A stretch of DNA of 64,000 bases from the NCBI RefSeq assembly GCF_007670255.1, contig NZ_SZVS01000010.1, forward strand, positions 62,001 to 126,000. Direction: 5' to 3'. Of the stretch, positions 55,905-64,000 are shown piece after piece; positions within the stretch are counted from its first letter, which is position 1; every line of letters begins with the position of its first letter. This DNA is from Paenarthrobacter nicotinovorans. GTDB taxonomy: Bacteria > Actinomycetota > Actinomycetes > Actinomycetales > Micrococcaceae. The notes below the pieces were generated by a model, which ran no database searches, had not been told where the DNA came from, and saw nothing but the letters and a program-made list of their open reading frames with translations. A program made the translations under genes and the position numbers.

Positions 55905-56453
55905 TCACGCAGTAACCTGACTATCCCCGGCCCGTTCCAACTTTCCGTCCAAGCCGCGGACCCATTCCAGGCCGTCGCTGTCCATGAAGGTCACCGTGCC
56001 CATGTAATCGATGTTCCCCGGAAGTGGTTCGCAGACGTGGTTGGCGTCGATGAACTCGGGCCAGCGTTCTTGGTGGCTGAAGAAGTAGCGGCCGGGAGGA
56101 AGAATCTTGGCGGTGGCCCTGATCGGCTGGATCGCACGCCCCTTCCGGGTGACGCCTTCGGCCCGCTCCAGGGTGAGCCGGAAGATCGGCGCGTCACTGG
56201 AATTGACCAGCTCGATCCCCCACTGCTCCTTCCCCTGAAACATCTTCTTGACTGGCCAGAAGGTGATCCGCCCCGCTTGGCGACGTGCCGCCGTCGTGAT
56301 GGCCCGTTCGTCGCGTTCGGCTTCCAAGCGGCGCATCCGCTGGGCTTCTTCGACCGCTTGCCTGGAGTGGCGCGTTGCCTTCGCCACGAAGAACAACGCC
56401 ACAGACGTAGCCAATGCCCCAATGATCTCTGCAATATCAACCCAAAAATCCAT
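55905..56453 (-). CDS. Hypothetical membrane-anchored protein
   Basis: 182 residues. One N-terminal helix (about 8-25), then a charged coiled segment (TRHSRQAVEEAQRMRRLEAE) and a C-terminal beta-rich domain (ELVNSSDAPIFRLTLERAEG) with no known name. ATG 56453 has AAGGAG 8 nt upstream; the frame before it is weak in coding character. Monocistronic; function unknown. Confidence 0.68.
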   Translation of the reverse strand: MDFWVDIAEIIGALATSVALFFVAKATRHSRQAVEEAQRMRRLEAERDERAITTAARRQAGRITFWPVKKMFQGKEQWGIELVNSSDAPIFRLTLERAEGVTRKGRAIQPIRATAKILPPGRYFFSHQERWPEFIDANHVCEPLPGNIDYMGTVTFMDSDGLEWVRGLDGKLERAGDSQVTA

Positions 56454-56613
56454 GCCTGCCTCTCCTTTTTCTGCGTCCACGTACCTGTCATCTGTCACAA
56501 GGCACCTCTTGTGAGTGATCCGACGCGGCAAGACATGACGGCATTCGGCGTCACGACCCCGCCTCACCCCGCACTCCTCCTACAGGAACACCGCGAGCGC
56601 GAGGGGGCAGCAC

Positions 56614-56937
56614 ATGAGTACCACCGAAGTCCCGCAGGGCGGGCTGCCGTCCGTGCCCGCCCCCAGGAGTTTCGGTACCGGTCATGTGCTGAGGGACTTC
56701 GACCTGAAGGTCATCATGCAGATCTCCGGCTGCGAGTGCGGTGCACGGCGCCTGCTGCTCGGCGAACGGTTGTCCGCGGCCGACGTCGGACCCCTCGCCA
56801 TGGCGAACCACGCCGCCCGCCACATGGGCTACTTGCCGCTGTTTGAGCTCGGCGGCAAGGCGCCGTCGATCGCTCTTGGAGTGGAGGCTGTGCTCCGCGA
56901 ACTGCTTGAAAAACCGGGGCGCGGCCAGCAGATTTAG
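56614..56937 (+). CDS. Hypothetical protein
   Basis: Unrecognised soluble protein of 107 residues. Has a short Cys-containing patch (SGCECGARR) and LGVEAVLRELLEK at the end; the two Cys are too few for a clear metal site. It runs in the direction of, and 50 bp before, the flavin monooxygenase-like gene, so it may be co-expressed. Confidence 0.5.
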   Translation: MSTTEVPQGGLPSVPAPRSFGTGHVLRDFDLKVIMQISGCECGARRLLLGERLSAADVGPLAMANHAARHMGYLPLFELGGKAPSIALGVEAVLRELLEKPGRGQQI

Positions 56938-56987
56938 GGTCCACGATCCCCTGTTCGCGTGCAGCCCCCAGGCGTAAAGTCCACCTC

Positions 56988-58226
56988 ATGGGACGCATCC
57001 CGGACACGGTGGTTATCGGTGCAGGTCAAGCCGGCCTCACCACGAGTTACTGGCTGTCGCAGCTGGGCGTGGAGCATCAGGTTTTGGAGCGTCGGGAGAC
57101 CTTGGGCGGGGCGTTTCAGGATCGCTGGGACGGCTTCTATATGAACACGCCCAACCTTTCGCTGGACCTGCCGGGGATGCCGTTCGACGGCGGCGACCGG
57201 GACGCGTTCATCCCCCGCGACGCCGCGGTGAACCTTTTCAGGCGGTATGCCGAGCTGATTGCCGCGCCCGTTCACACCGGCGTGGACGTGACCAAGCTTT
57301 CGGCCGCGCCGGAGGGCGGGTTCCTGCTGGAGACGTCGCTCGGGAGCGTGCGGGCCGGGAAGGTGGTTCTGGCGACGGGCGCATATCAGGTGCCCAAGGC
57401 CCCTGCCGCCAAGCTGCCAACCGGCGTGACCCAGTTGCACACGCACGACTACCGCAATCCTGAGCAGCTGCCCGACGGCGCGGTGTTGATCGTGGGGACC
57501 GGGCAGTCGGGCGGGCAGATCGCCGAGGAGCTCCACGACGCCGGCCGCGACGTCCACCTTGCCATCTCCGTAGTCCCCGAAGCGCCGCGCCGATACCGCG
57601 GCCAGGACCTCATCTACTGGATGCTCGAAACCGGCAAACACGGCCCCGACTACGGCGTCCACGCACTCACCCGCGAGGCCCTGCCCTCCCCCGCGTTGCG
57701 GTTCGCCCCCAATCCCCTGCTTTCCGGCACCGACGTCGGCCACAGCATCCACCTCCGCGAACTCGGGCGCCGCGGCATGCACCTGCACGGTCACCTTGAA
57801 GCAGTCGACGACGGCGCCATCACCTTCAGCGACGACCTCCCCCAACGCCTCGCGGCAGTTGAGTCCGCGTTCGGACAGCGGACAGGCAACGCGATTGATG
57901 CCTACATCGCGGCGGCGGGGATCGATGCGCCGGAGCAGGCGGCTCCGGAGGCCGATGACTGGCTACCTGCGGAGTCTTCACGTGTGAGCCTGGCCGAGGC
58001 GGGCATTACGTCCGTTCTGTGGGCGTCCGGTTACCAACTCGACTTCGGGTTCGTGGACCTGCCGTTGGTGGACGAGTGGGGCTATCCGAAGCACTCACGG
58101 GGAGTGACGGAGTTTCCCGGGCTGTATGTGATTGGGCTGCCGTGGTTGACCCGGCATTACTCGTCGATCGTCGGGGGCGTCGGGCTGGACGCGGAGTATG
58201 TGGCGGGAAGGGTTGCTGGGGACTGA
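56988..58226 (+). CDS. Flavin-containing monooxygenase-like NAD(P)/FAD protein
   Basis: 412 residues; FAD motif VVIGAGQAGLTTSYWL at 8-23 and NAD(P) motif LIVGTGQSGGQIAEEL near 168, the two-dinucleotide layout of FMO and CzcO-type proteins, with ATGAYQVPKAP before the second. It would oxidise small molecules or metal complexes. Substrate unknown. ATG 56988 fits the start of the FAD motif. Confidence 0.85.
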   Translation: MGRIPDTVVIGAGQAGLTTSYWLSQLGVEHQVLERRETLGGAFQDRWDGFYMNTPNLSLDLPGMPFDGGDRDAFIPRDAAVNLFRRYAELIAAPVHTGVDVTKLSAAPEGGFLLETSLGSVRAGKVVLATGAYQVPKAPAAKLPTGVTQLHTHDYRNPEQLPDGAVLIVGTGQSGGQIAEELHDAGRDVHLAISVVPEAPRRYRGQDLIYWMLETGKHGPDYGVHALTREALPSPALRFAPNPLLSGTDVGHSIHLRELGRRGMHLHGHLEAVDDGAITFSDDLPQRLAAVESAFGQRTGNAIDAYIAAAGIDAPEQAAPEADDWLPAESSRVSLAEAGITSVLWASGYQLDFGFVDLPLVDEWGYPKHSRGVTEFPGLYVIGLPWLTRHYSSIVGGVGLDAEYVAGRVAGD

Positions 58227-58275
58227 CGGTGTGCTGTCAACGCGGTCCAATTCCCCGTTAATGAGCCTCCTGGCT

Positions 58276-58506
58276 CTACCTCGGCCATAGGAAGATCCCT
58301 ATGAAGACCAGCCCGGCGACGGCCGGAATAGCGGCTGCCACCTTTGAGAGTGCGAGCTGATATTCGTAGGTCTTGAACGGTGTACTCTCAGGCAGCCACG
58401 ACCAACCGTCCACACCGGCACGTGCCATCATGTCGCGCATCAGGTACAGGACCAGCCCACTGAGTATCAGGAAGCCTCCAACGACGGCGAGGAACGGGTC
58501 GCCCAT
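58276..58506 (-). CDS. Small membrane protein
   Basis: 76 residues with two helices (about 5-22 and 55-73). Its ATG directly follows the stop of the gene at 58507, so the pair is one operon. No family recognised. Confidence 0.6.
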   Translation of the reverse strand: MGDPFLAVVGGFLILSGLVLYLMRDMMARAGVDGWSWLPESTPFKTYEYQLALSKVAAAIPAVAGLVFIGIFLWPR

Positions 58507-58782
58507 CTACGCTCCGGCCCAAGGTGGCCTGAAGATGAGCGTCAGCACCACAATCAGCACGCCACCGACGATCAGGACCGCACAGAAGAACACTCCGAGC
58601 AGCTCGAAGCCCCGAATCCGTTCCTCATACAGCTCCGGGTCTGCTTCAATCGAGTCTGCTTCAGAGGCTGCCATCTTCCGTCCGAGCATCTCTGATGAGA
58701 TGAAGTACTGCCGGCGGGCAATCCACTTCCTGAACAGCAGCCACACCAAGCCAATCGCCATGAACACGAATCCAAGCGACAT
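58507..58782 (-). CDS. Small membrane protein
   Basis: 91 residues; helices at about 2-16 and 61-84, with an acidic loop (EADSIEADPELYEERIRGFE). First gene of a pair with 58276-58506. No family recognised; both may form one membrane complex. Confidence 0.6.
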   Translation of the reverse strand: MSLGFVFMAIGLVWLLFRKWIARRQYFISSEMLGRKMAASEADSIEADPELYEERIRGFELLGVFFCAVLIVGGVLIVVLTLIFRPPWAGA

Positions 58783-58900
58783 GGTCCCCCTTCAGTCCGT
58801 GGCCGTCACACCATCCTAGAAGCCCGCGGGTCTAACTCGTACCTTGACCCAACTGCTGAGGGGCTTCACCCCATCCGCGCCCGCATTCCAACACCAGCCC

Positions 58901-59521
58901 TTACGCCTGATCGATCTCCGCCATATTTCCCACGTCAGGAGTCCCCTCTACCAAGGCGTAGCGTTGCATCACAGCGCCCTTTGGTGAGGCAACCACTGGC
59001 TCGATAAGGCGGAGGCTTGTTGGCACCACCCCATCGGCGAACACTTTCTTCCCGGTTCCGAGAAGGATTGGGTAGACCCACAGGTTGAGCTGGTCGAACA
59101 AGCGCTCCGCGAAAAGGGTTTGGACGAAGTCGAGGCTTCCGATGACGTGAATGTTCTGATGCTTCTCGCGGAGCTCCCGCAGCCCGGCTACCGTGTCGGC
59201 GCCGAGCAGCGTGGAGCCCTTCCACTCAAGCTGTGGCGACTGACGCGAGGCCACATACTTCGGAAGGCGATTGAACAGATCCGCGATTCCACCGCCCTGG
59301 TGCGGCCAGTACGCGGCGAAGATGTCGTAGGTCCGCCGTCCAAGGAGCAGCGCGTCCATCCCGTCCATACCTGAATCGATCTGCTCGCCAACAACCTCGT
59401 CAATAAGTGGAGCCTGCCAGCCGCCGAATGCGAAGTCGTCGGTTGGATCTTCTTCCGGCCCGCCGGGCGCCTGCGCGACGCCGTCGAGTGTGGTGAACAG
59501 GTCAATATGGATGCGTCCCAT
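58901..59521 (-). CDS. Dihydrofolate reductase/RibD C-terminal family protein
   Basis: 206-residue RibD_C/DHFR-like reductase. LFTTLDGVAQAPGGPEEDP near the start, DALLLGRRTYDIFAAYWP in the middle and YPILLGTGKKVFADG near the end are the family landmarks. It probably reduces a pteridine or other heterocycle with NADPH; it is not likely the housekeeping DHFR or RibD. Single gene. Confidence 0.85.
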   Translation of the reverse strand: MGRIHIDLFTTLDGVAQAPGGPEEDPTDDFAFGGWQAPLIDEVVGEQIDSGMDGMDALLLGRRTYDIFAAYWPHQGGGIADLFNRLPKYVASRQSPQLEWKGSTLLGADTVAGLRELREKHQNIHVIGSLDFVQTLFAERLFDQLNLWVYPILLGTGKKVFADGVVPTSLRLIEPVVASPKGAVMQRYALVEGTPDVGNMAEIDQA

Positions 59522-59626
59522 GCGCGGGTTCCTTCCCAGCTGCCCGTCGTCACCCCGGCGACAGGATCAAGTCGAGGGTTCCACAGGTGGGACTGTCAGG
59601 CAATGGCCACCGGAAGATCGGCGGAT

Positions 59627-59827
59627 CTACGCGCCGTCCCTCATCTTCTCTGCGCCCTGGCGCCGCTCAAGAATCACCCAAGCCACCGTCGTCGGGGCCC
59701 CGATCAGCACCAGGAGTGCCATGCTCCAGAACCCGTCGATCACTTTGGTGAATTGCAGAGTCAGAATGGCTATCAGCAAGACTGAGGCTGCAATATTCAA
59801 AACGCGGAGCTTCCGCGCGGTAGTCAT
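59627..59827 (-). CDS. Small membrane protein
   Basis: 66 residues from ATG 59827, two helices (about 8-26 and 32-50) and a charged C-terminus. The frame extends upstream to 60031 but overlaps the permease end and is not coding-like. Unassigned. Confidence 0.5.
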   Translation of the reverse strand: MTTARKLRVLNIAASVLLIAILTLQFTKVIDGFWSMALLVLIGAPTTVAWVILERRQGAEKMRDGA

Positions 59828-59895
59828 TTTCACAATCGTTCCCCCTACGATGTCGTCCAAGAAGACTAACGTCATCCGCGGAAAGCAACGACTTT

Positions 59896-61287
59896 CTAGG
59901 CTTCCTTCAGGTCCAGCTGAGGTGCCGGCCTGCGGAACCCACGAGTCAGGTAGGCGAGCCATACCAAGCCGACGGCAGCCCAGGCGAGACCGAAGCCGAT
60001 CGACAACCCGCTCAGACTCGTCCACAACCAAACGGTCAGCGCGAATCCAATAGCGGGTAGCACCAGGTTGTGAACTACTCCTCTGACTCCACGGGCCTTC
60101 TGGTCTATGAAGTAGTGCTTGATGACGGCCAGGTTCACCACCGAGAACGCTACGAGCGCGCCGAAGCTGATCAGCGATGAGATTGTCAGAAGGTCCAAAA
60201 CGAAGGCCAGGAGAGATACGGCCGAGGTCAGAAGGATCGGCAGCACGGGAGTGCGGAATCGTGGGTGCAAGCGTCCCAAAGCTGCCGGGAAGACCCCGCT
60301 ACGACCCATCGAATGAATGATGCGCGACACCGACGCCTGCGATGTAAGAGCCGACCCGAGGCTGCCGGCGATGTATGCAGCGGTGAAGAAAGCGACCAAC
60401 AGATTTCCACCGGCTGCGCCAATCACTTCAATCGCGGCAGCGTCGACGTCGTTAAAGGTGCTGACCGGGAGAATGAGGTGGCTGATGTACGCCAGACCGA
60501 GGAAGATCACGCCAGCGAGGACCGTGGTGATCATGATGGCACGGGGCAGACTTCGCTTCGGGTCCTTGGTCTCTTCGGCGAAGGTGGAGACGGCGTCGAA
60601 CCCCAGGTAGGAGAGGCAGAGGATGGCGGAGCCCGCGAAGATGGGCGAGAGGCCGTCGGCGCCGTCAACTCCGGTGAAGGGCGCCAACAAGTCGACGGTG
60701 CCCGCGCCGGTGATGGACGAGAGTCCCAGAGCGACGAACAGCACTATGAACAGCCCCTGCAGTCCCACGACAACGAAGTTTGCCTTGGCGATCGCCGTGA
60801 TGCCGAGAATGTTCAGCACCGTCACCGCCGCGATGGAGACGATCATGAATACCCAGGCGGGGATGGCCGGGAAGGCAGCTTCCATGTAGATACCGATGAG
60901 CAGGTAATTGATCATCGGGAGCAACAGATAGTCGAGCAGGAGCGACCAGCCGGCCATGAAGCCCAGCCCGGCTCCAAAGGATCGGGTTGCGTAGGTGTAC
61001 GCGGATCCCCCGAACGGGAAAGCTTGCGACATCCGGCCATAGGAGCGGGCGGTGAACAGCATGACGACCAACGTCACTGCATAGGCCGCGGAAAGGCGCC
61101 CACCGGTCAGCTCGACGACGATGCCGTAGGTGCTGAAGATCGTCAGCGGGACCATGTAAACCAAGCCCAGCAGGACCAGCGAAGGAACGCCCAGGACGCG
61201 GCGCCAACCTTGGGCGGTTGGCTGGGCGGATGTCGGCCCCACAGGCTTCTCGCCTGCTGATGTGTCTGTATTGAATGTCGGGGTCAT
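59896..61287 (-). CDS. APC-family permease, putrescine-importer-like
   Basis: 463 residues, 12 helices. YMVPLTIFSTYGIV in TM1, PFGGSAYTYATRSFG in TM3 region and YLGFDAVSTFAEETKDPKRS are typical of PuuP-type amine/amino acid permeases. Single gene with its promoter in the gap to the SRA-HNH gene. Substrate probably an amine or amino acid. Confidence 0.88.
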   Translation of the reverse strand: MTPTFNTDTSAGEKPVGPTSAQPTAQGWRRVLGVPSLVLLGLVYMVPLTIFSTYGIVVELTGGRLSAAYAVTLVVMLFTARSYGRMSQAFPFGGSAYTYATRSFGAGLGFMAGWSLLLDYLLLPMINYLLIGIYMEAAFPAIPAWVFMIVSIAAVTVLNILGITAIAKANFVVVGLQGLFIVLFVALGLSSITGAGTVDLLAPFTGVDGADGLSPIFAGSAILCLSYLGFDAVSTFAEETKDPKRSLPRAIMITTVLAGVIFLGLAYISHLILPVSTFNDVDAAAIEVIGAAGGNLLVAFFTAAYIAGSLGSALTSQASVSRIIHSMGRSGVFPAALGRLHPRFRTPVLPILLTSAVSLLAFVLDLLTISSLISFGALVAFSVVNLAVIKHYFIDQKARGVRGVVHNLVLPAIGFALTVWLWTSLSGLSIGFGLAWAAVGLVWLAYLTRGFRRPAPQLDLKEA

Positions 61288-61631
61288 TTTGGGTCCTCGG
61301 TCGTGATGCTGATGTGCTTAGAAGCTGCGGCGCTGCAGAACTTCGTAGCAGCGACCGGATCTACGGGGTTACCGGGATCCTGAAGTGCTGGGGTGGCTGG
61401 CGAGATCTGGATGAAGGTCGCAGGCCATGGGAGCGGGAAATGAATAGCGTTCATTTAGTGTGACGGTGAGCCGGGTCACAGTCAATATGTGACGGGCTAG
61501 GTACCCATCCACAGAACTGGGTCGACCCAGAGCGCCGTCATGCCGAAAACCGAATGATGGCGACGCAAATCTTCGACACCAAATCCTGGCGTCCTCCAAA
61601 CACTTGAGTCACAGCCGCGCCCCAACCGCAC
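61288..61631. other. Intergenic region before the SRA-HNH gene
   Basis: About 340 bp. Promoters of the two divergent genes must lie here. I see no repeats or RNA motif. The start of the downstream gene is uncertain, so part of this stretch may be coding. Confidence 0.35.
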
Positions 61632-63038
61632 TTGTCACCGCACTTCTTCGAAACCGGAGACATAGATCCCCGATATAAGTGGGAGGAAGAGTCGTTTCGT
61701 GACGCGGATCTTCGTTATATTTTGGACACTAGATCGTCGGCGCCTGCGCCAGTACTCAGACGATCCGCCGCTTTGGTTCTCAGGCCGAAGCCGGCGACAA
61801 AAGGGACAACAACATTGGGGCTAATTGTGGGGGCATTGTCGGAGCTGACAGATCCATCAGCAATTTCGAAAGCAATCGATGAGTTCAGGGCTCTGGGGCG
61901 GGAGGCTTTCCTTGCAAAGCACGGTCAACAACCGTCGGTGCGCTACTTCGCTGAAGCTGACGGCACCCTGATTGACTCCAAACCGCTCCTGGCCGTTGCG
62001 TACGGGATCCAGCATCCCGAGCGAGGACCTTTGTCTGTCCGCCTATTTTCAGGTGGAGAGCAGACTCGCAGAGCACTGAGACAGTTCGGGATCGAGCTCG
62101 TATCAAAGACCGGAGACACACCGGCGCGGGTTTATGGGGACATCCCGGATTGTCCCCCTGGGACGGCGTTTAGGGACCGGCGCGAAGCCTACGACGCCGG
62201 AGTTCACAGGACGACGCAGGCAGGCATCGCTGGTCAGGCAAGCGGAACACAATCCATCTGCCTTTCCGACGGATACTCCGATGACGCGGTGCAGGGCGAC
62301 CTGATTACTTACACCGGCTTTGGTGGCCGGGACGCCAACACGGGCCGGCACATAGCGGATCAGAAGCTGGAAATGGGCAACCTTGGCCTCGTCGAGAATT
62401 ACAAACTTGGCAGGCCGGTACGGGTCCTGGTCAAAGAGTCTGTGCTCACACGCAAGAAGTCCAGCCAGGAGTACATATACCTGGGGCTGTTCACCGTCAC
62501 CAGCTGGGGCTGGGGTACGCGAGACGGATGGAAAGTACTCATCTATCAACTCCGGGCAGTTGCTGGCGAAAGTCTCATCCCGTCCGAGGTTGCCATGTCA
62601 CTCGTCCGAGGAGAAGACGTAGCGCCGGCTCGCCGCAGCACGCACGTAAATCAAATCATCCGCGACTACGGCGTAGCTGAGTCGGTGAAACGCTTATACG
62701 ACAACACATGCCAGATCTGCAGCACAAGGCTTGTCACAGCTGCGGGACCATATTCCCAGGGGGCACACATCCGCCCGCTAGGTATCCCTCATAACGGGCC
62801 GGATACCTTGGAAAACATCCTTTGCCTCTGTCCCAACTGTCATGCTCTCTTTGATGGACATGCCCTAACGGTTCAGTCAGACGGCACAGTCATGAATCTT
62901 GGGAGGGTGGTAGGAAAACTAGAGGTGGTGAAGGCCCACGGGCTGAACTACGAACATCTTGCTTATCAAGAGCAGTTTTCGGCGGCAGAGTCTGCACGTG
63001 CCACCACGGTACGTCGGGACATGGGTCGCGGGGTCTAG
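61632..63038 (+). CDS. SRA-YDG plus HNH endonuclease (McrA-like, type IV restriction)
   Basis: 468 residues. An N-terminal domain (about 45-135) is followed by a YDG_SRA domain (about 160-310: YGDIPDCPPGTAFRDRREAY, AGVHRTTQAGI, DLITYTGFGGRD) that reads modified bases, and a C-terminal HNH nuclease (CQICSTRL, QGAHIRPLG, NILCLCPNCHALFDGHAL). Similar layout to Streptomyces ScoMcrA, which cuts methylated or phosphorothioated DNA. The start is uncertain: 61632 is TTG with no ribosome site. Codon use is more AT-rich than neighbours, suggesting transfer. Confidence 0.82.
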   Translation: MSPHFFETGDIDPRYKWEEESFRDADLRYILDTRSSAPAPVLRRSAALVLRPKPATKGTTTLGLIVGALSELTDPSAISKAIDEFRALGREAFLAKHGQQPSVRYFAEADGTLIDSKPLLAVAYGIQHPERGPLSVRLFSGGEQTRRALRQFGIELVSKTGDTPARVYGDIPDCPPGTAFRDRREAYDAGVHRTTQAGIAGQASGTQSICLSDGYSDDAVQGDLITYTGFGGRDANTGRHIADQKLEMGNLGLVENYKLGRPVRVLVKESVLTRKKSSQEYIYLGLFTVTSWGWGTRDGWKVLIYQLRAVAGESLIPSEVAMSLVRGEDVAPARRSTHVNQIIRDYGVAESVKRLYDNTCQICSTRLVTAAGPYSQGAHIRPLGIPHNGPDTLENILCLCPNCHALFDGHALTVQSDGTVMNLGRVVGKLEVVKAHGLNYEHLAYQEQFSAAESARATTVRRDMGRGV

Positions 63039-63253
63039 TTATGGCGGGCATATCGCGGTTACCCCGCCGCGGAAAGGTGCTTTCCGCTGCGGTTTGTGCG
63101 GGCCAATCACAATTGGCCGGCATTCTAATTGGCCATTCCCAGCCGAGAACACCTCTAACAACGGCCCCATCCAGAAGCCGGGCGTCCCCAGCGGACGCCC
63201 TGGCTCCAGCGACTCCGAGCACCGTCGGCCTAGCTCACCACCCATCTTCACCC

Positions 63254-64000
63254 CTACCCACACAACCGATCCTGCACCTCCATAAGCGCCGACAGAATTT
63301 GGCTGCTCATCAGATCACGCTCGTACAGCGTGCCCGGATTCTGTCGCGGTAACGGCTCCGGAGCTGGGGAAACCGTCATGGTTGCTTCGTACCGCCCATC
63401 GCTGGAACTGAGTGCGATGGTCCGGAAGTCGAGGAAACCGCCCTTGGCGAAGAACCGCGGCGCGCCACTGCAGTCCGGGGACCACTTGTACACCCCCAGC
63501 GCGAAGGAGCCGATGACAGCCTTCTTCATCTCCGCCAAAGCGCCAGCGGAGATCAGCCGGCCACCGAACAGAGCAGCCATAAAGTCATTGACGTCGGACA
63601 TGGTCGAGACCACGCCTGGCATGGGGGAACCGAGCCGCTCCAATGCGGTGCCGCCGGTGACGCGTTTACCCTCAATGCTGACGTAGCCCTTGAGCAAGTC
63701 AGGCGCGTCCGCTACCTCCTCGTCGATGGTGGTGTGGGTCAGCCCCAAGGGGTCGATGATGTCATCGCGAAGTATCTGCGTGTACGTCTTCCCACGGAAC
63801 CTTTCCAGTATCAGTCCCAGCGCCAGGTTGTTCGAGTCGGAGTACTGGAACAACCCGACAGTCCGCGATTCCCAAGGCAACGTGCCGGCCAGCCTCAAAG
63901 CTTCAAGCGCAGTCAGCTCCTGGTTGGAGGCAACAAAGTCATCCAGGCCCCGGAACATCACGTCTCCGTAGGACGGCATTCCCGAAGTGTCGGAGAGCAA
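63254..64000 (-). CDS. Beta-lactamase/serine hydrolase family protein (5' end beyond window)
   Basis: C-terminal 248 residues of a class C beta-lactamase-like serine hydrolase; the N-terminal part with the SxxK motif lies beyond 64000. Visible landmarks: LLSDTSGMPSY, the YxN-equivalent YSDSNNLALGLILE (D in place of N), and FAKGGFLDFR, which may hold the KTG-like region. Probably a D,D-peptidase-like or esterase relative. Confidence 0.8.
   Translation of the reverse strand: MLSDTSGMPSYGDVMFRGLDDFVASNQELTALEALRLAGTLPWESRTVGLFQYSDSNNLALGLILERFRGKTYTQILRDDIIDPLGLTHTTIDEEVADAPDLLKGYVSIEGKRVTGGTALERLGSPMPGVVSTMSDVNDFMAALFGGRLISAGALAEMKKAVIGSFALGVYKWSPDCSGAPRFFAKGGFLDFRTIALSSSDGRYEATMTVSPAPEPLPRQNPGTLYERDLMSSQILSALMEVQDRLCG

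Noticed and set aside
60265..61260. 331-codon frame antisense to the second APC permease
   Set aside because: Extremely polar, no family pattern, opposite strand of a clear 12-helix permease.

Overview
The window is high-GC DNA from a member of the Micrococcaceae, most likely Arthrobacter or Paenarthrobacter. This rests on gene content: monomeric NADP isocitrate dehydrogenase, a PerM-type (DUF6350) gene next to purN, HspR, frequent GTG starts, and a PhnX-like/FAD oxidase/PhnCDE cassette of the kind noted for Arthrobacter aurescens TC1 in the TIGR03351 family description. No rRNA, tRNA, CRISPR array, transposase or replication origin was seen.

Layout. 1-5.6 kb: an amino acid permease (cut by the window edge), alanine racemase and a PucR regulator, then a small membrane protein and a nitrilase. 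5.9-11.3 kb: a ROK regulator and a sugar ABC importer (mmsA-mmsB-chvE type). 11.4-16.6 kb: two convergent MacB/LolD-type exporters, one with its own adaptor. 16.8-17.5 kb: a frameshifted Abi-like gene. 17.5-25.8 kb: an oxidoreductase, a DoxX protein, a phosphonate cassette (PhnX-like hydrolase, GntR regulator, FAD oxidase, PhnD, PhnC, PhnE) and a sarcosine-oxidase-like enzyme. 25.9-38.4 kb: isocitrate dehydrogenase, a secreted serine protease, purH, purN and a PerM-type gene; a MurNAc/GlcNAc recycling cassette (kinase, murQ, MFS transporter) and a DUF559 gene sit between purN and purH. 38.6-40.6 kb: small heat shock operon divergent from hspR. 40.8-46.0 kb: TMEM175 channel, SDR, LysR, glycosyltransferase and UDP-glucose dehydrogenase.

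46.1-55.2 kb is the most interesting part. A small gene encodes a protein resembling circular bacteriocin precursors of the circularin A/uberolysin type. A SpoIIM/DUF95 protein, other membrane proteins, two paralogous four-helix proteins (candidate immunity proteins) and an ABC pair follow or flank it. Next to it lie a truncated permease remnant, an intact permease and an 860-residue ATP-binding LuxR-type regulator. An 8-bp motif (core CACCTA) recurs as direct repeats about 21-22 bp apart, or multiples of that, upstream of the bacteriocin gene, upstream of the regulator itself, in an orphan site at 51.0 kb, and 42 kb away in front of the small membrane protein at 4478. This suggests a regulon of the large LuxR protein.

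55.4-64 kb: cold shock protein, several small or unassigned genes, a flavin monooxygenase-like protein, a RibD/DHFR-like reductase, a second APC permease, an SRA-HNH endonuclease that looks like type IV restriction, and the 3' part of a serine hydrolase gene running off the right edge.

Two families of short palindromic intergenic repeats occur. Family A (arm ACCCAACCAGGGGACAGCA) is at 19.1, 24.6 and 35.9 kb; family B (arm TTGCGAGGCCYGCTTTGCG) is at 31.3 and 32.5 kb with a partial copy at 5.7 kb.
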